Of a stretch of DNA of 5,835 bases, positions 5,548-5,835 are shown piece after piece. The stretch is from Candidatus Brocadiaceae bacterium. GTDB taxonomy: Bacteria > Planctomycetota > Brocadiia > SM23-32. How positions within the stretch are numbered: position 1 is the stretch's first letter; the number at the start of each line of letters is the position of its first letter. The notes under the pieces are model-generated. The model had not been told where the DNA came from, did not search any database, and saw only the letters and a list, made by a program, of their open reading frames with translations. The stretch lies in assembly GCA_003551785.1 (NCBI GenBank), contig PUNP01000278.1, positions 1-5,835 on the forward strand. Direction: 5' to 3'. Made by a program: the position numbers and the translations under genes.

Positions 5548-5813
5548 AATATCATAGTTGTAATCTTCTTGTTTTTTTTGCAAAAAGATTAAATTGAGAC
5601 GCTGCCAGTGCATTTTTTGCAATAATTAGGAATGGGGAATGATGAGTGAGGAATTAACGGCAACGGATTAAAGACTCACATGCGAAAAAAGCGGTTGAAT
5701 AACAACTTGCGAACGTATTGTTTCTCTTTCGTAATTCCACATTTCTTATTCCGGCTCGTCCGGGTTAGGGTGTTTATTCTACTTTTTCTTTTTATAGAGG
5801 AGGTGAAAAGTCT
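5548..5813 (+). other. Long AT-rich leader before the partial gene
   Basis: No gene is supported here. TTTTTTGCAA occurs twice in direct orientation (5574-5583 and 5613-5622), the first within the palindrome TTTTTGCAAAAA (5575-5586). An eight-residue frame beginning MSEELTATD precedes a TAA near 5670, and an ATG at 5680 opens a frame to the window end that lacks a ribosome site. The stretch ends in the strong ribosome site of the gene at 5814. It may hold operators or a structured leader, but I recognise no known riboswitch. Confidence 0.4.
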
Positions 5814-5835
5814 ATGCTTAAGTGCATGCAGAAGT
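5814..5835 (+). CDS. 5' end of an unidentified gene, cut by the window edge
   Basis: AGGAGGTG at 5798-5805 is a near-perfect match to the 16S anti-Shine-Dalgarno and lies eight bases before ATG 5814. Only seven codons are visible (MLKCMQK), so no product can be named. By analogy with the gene behind repeat copy 1, a second pseudopilin-like protein with a short basic leader before FTLIELL would not be surprising, but this is inference from context. A second in-frame ATG at 5826 is farther from the ribosome site and less likely. Confidence 0.6.

Larger units (their letters stand above)
5164..5549 (+). pseudogene. Frameshifted transposase-like remnant (ISL3-like N-terminus, tentative)
   Basis: A frame starting with ATG at 5164 (AGGAG at 5148-5152) gives 45 codons beginning MYVYGIRKLNEF and ending at a TAA at 5299-5301. 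One missing base near 5290 would explain the break, because the next frame continues with NCGLRNMKSR and CCSCGRKT. Repairing it would make LTCPNCG, a zinc-binding CxxC motif after a basic beta-strand-like stretch (VVRMRFDRRH). That arrangement recalls the N-terminus of ISL3-type transposases, but the second CxxC comes much sooner than in typical members and no DDE core follows. The second frame runs on through the degenerate repeat to a stop at 5547-5549, inside the promoter's -10 box, so its tail is probably not coding. The family assignment is from pattern memory only. A small intact zinc-finger gene with a sequencing error is the alternative. Confidence 0.4.

Noticed and set aside
5680..5835. 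A rightward frame from ATG 5680 to the window end
   Set aside because: It has no Shine-Dalgarno and reads through the strong AGGAGGTG site in a different frame from ATG 5814. The latter is the better start, although the window ends too soon to be certain.

Overview
This window most likely comes from the PVC superphylum, probably Lentisphaerota (Victivallales-like) or a related Kiritimatiellota/Planctomycetes lineage. This is inferred from a short pseudopilin-like protein with the [19 protein letters not shown]-terminus. That group carries many such genes per genome. A secreted LamG/Ig-like/PHP protein next to it fits the same kind of genome. No 16S or other marker gene is present, so the assignment is provisional. 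Shine-Dalgarno sites and sigma70-like promoters are easy to see.

Layout from left to right. (1) Positions 22-1024 hold an apparently intact IS1595-family insertion sequence. It has imperfect 27-bp terminal inverted repeats, a leftward transposase gene, and a palindromic 8-bp target duplication (TAGGCCTA) at both ends. (2) Positions 1025-1672 are intergenic. They hold a leftward-facing rho-independent terminator, copy 1 of a degenerate repeat, a 15-bp tandem duplication and a near-consensus promoter. (3) Positions 1673-2461 encode the pseudopilin-like protein, rightward. (4) Positions 2462-2637 separate two convergent genes and carry an ATGCGG-rich inverted-repeat block. (5) Positions 2638-4980 encode, leftward, a 780-residue exported protein with a LamG-like domain, two tandem Ig-like repeats and a PHP metallohydrolase domain with its metal-ligand motifs present. 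(6) Positions 4981-5813 hold a perfect 12-bp inverted repeat upstream of the PHP gene, then a frameshifted transposase-like remnant leading into copy 2 of the degenerate repeat, then a second promoter of the same type and a long AT-rich leader. (7) At 5814 a new gene with a near-perfect Shine-Dalgarno begins and runs off the window.

The most interesting pattern is the pairing of the two degenerate repeats with two matching promoters. The 83-bp cores (1416-1498 and 5348-5430) match at 72 of 83 positions. About 90-100 bp downstream, each is followed by TTGACATCT and a -10 box with an identical 16-bp spacer and a shared GGG before the -10. The differences between the cores do not show the synonymous-site bias expected of a conserved protein in any frame I checked, so the element looks non-coding now. 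It may be a decayed mobile element that supplies, or has become fixed beside, promoters for downstream genes.

The pseudopilin-like and PHP proteins are both predicted to leave the cytoplasm. Their convergent arrangement and separate promoters argue against a shared operon, so any functional link between them is speculative.
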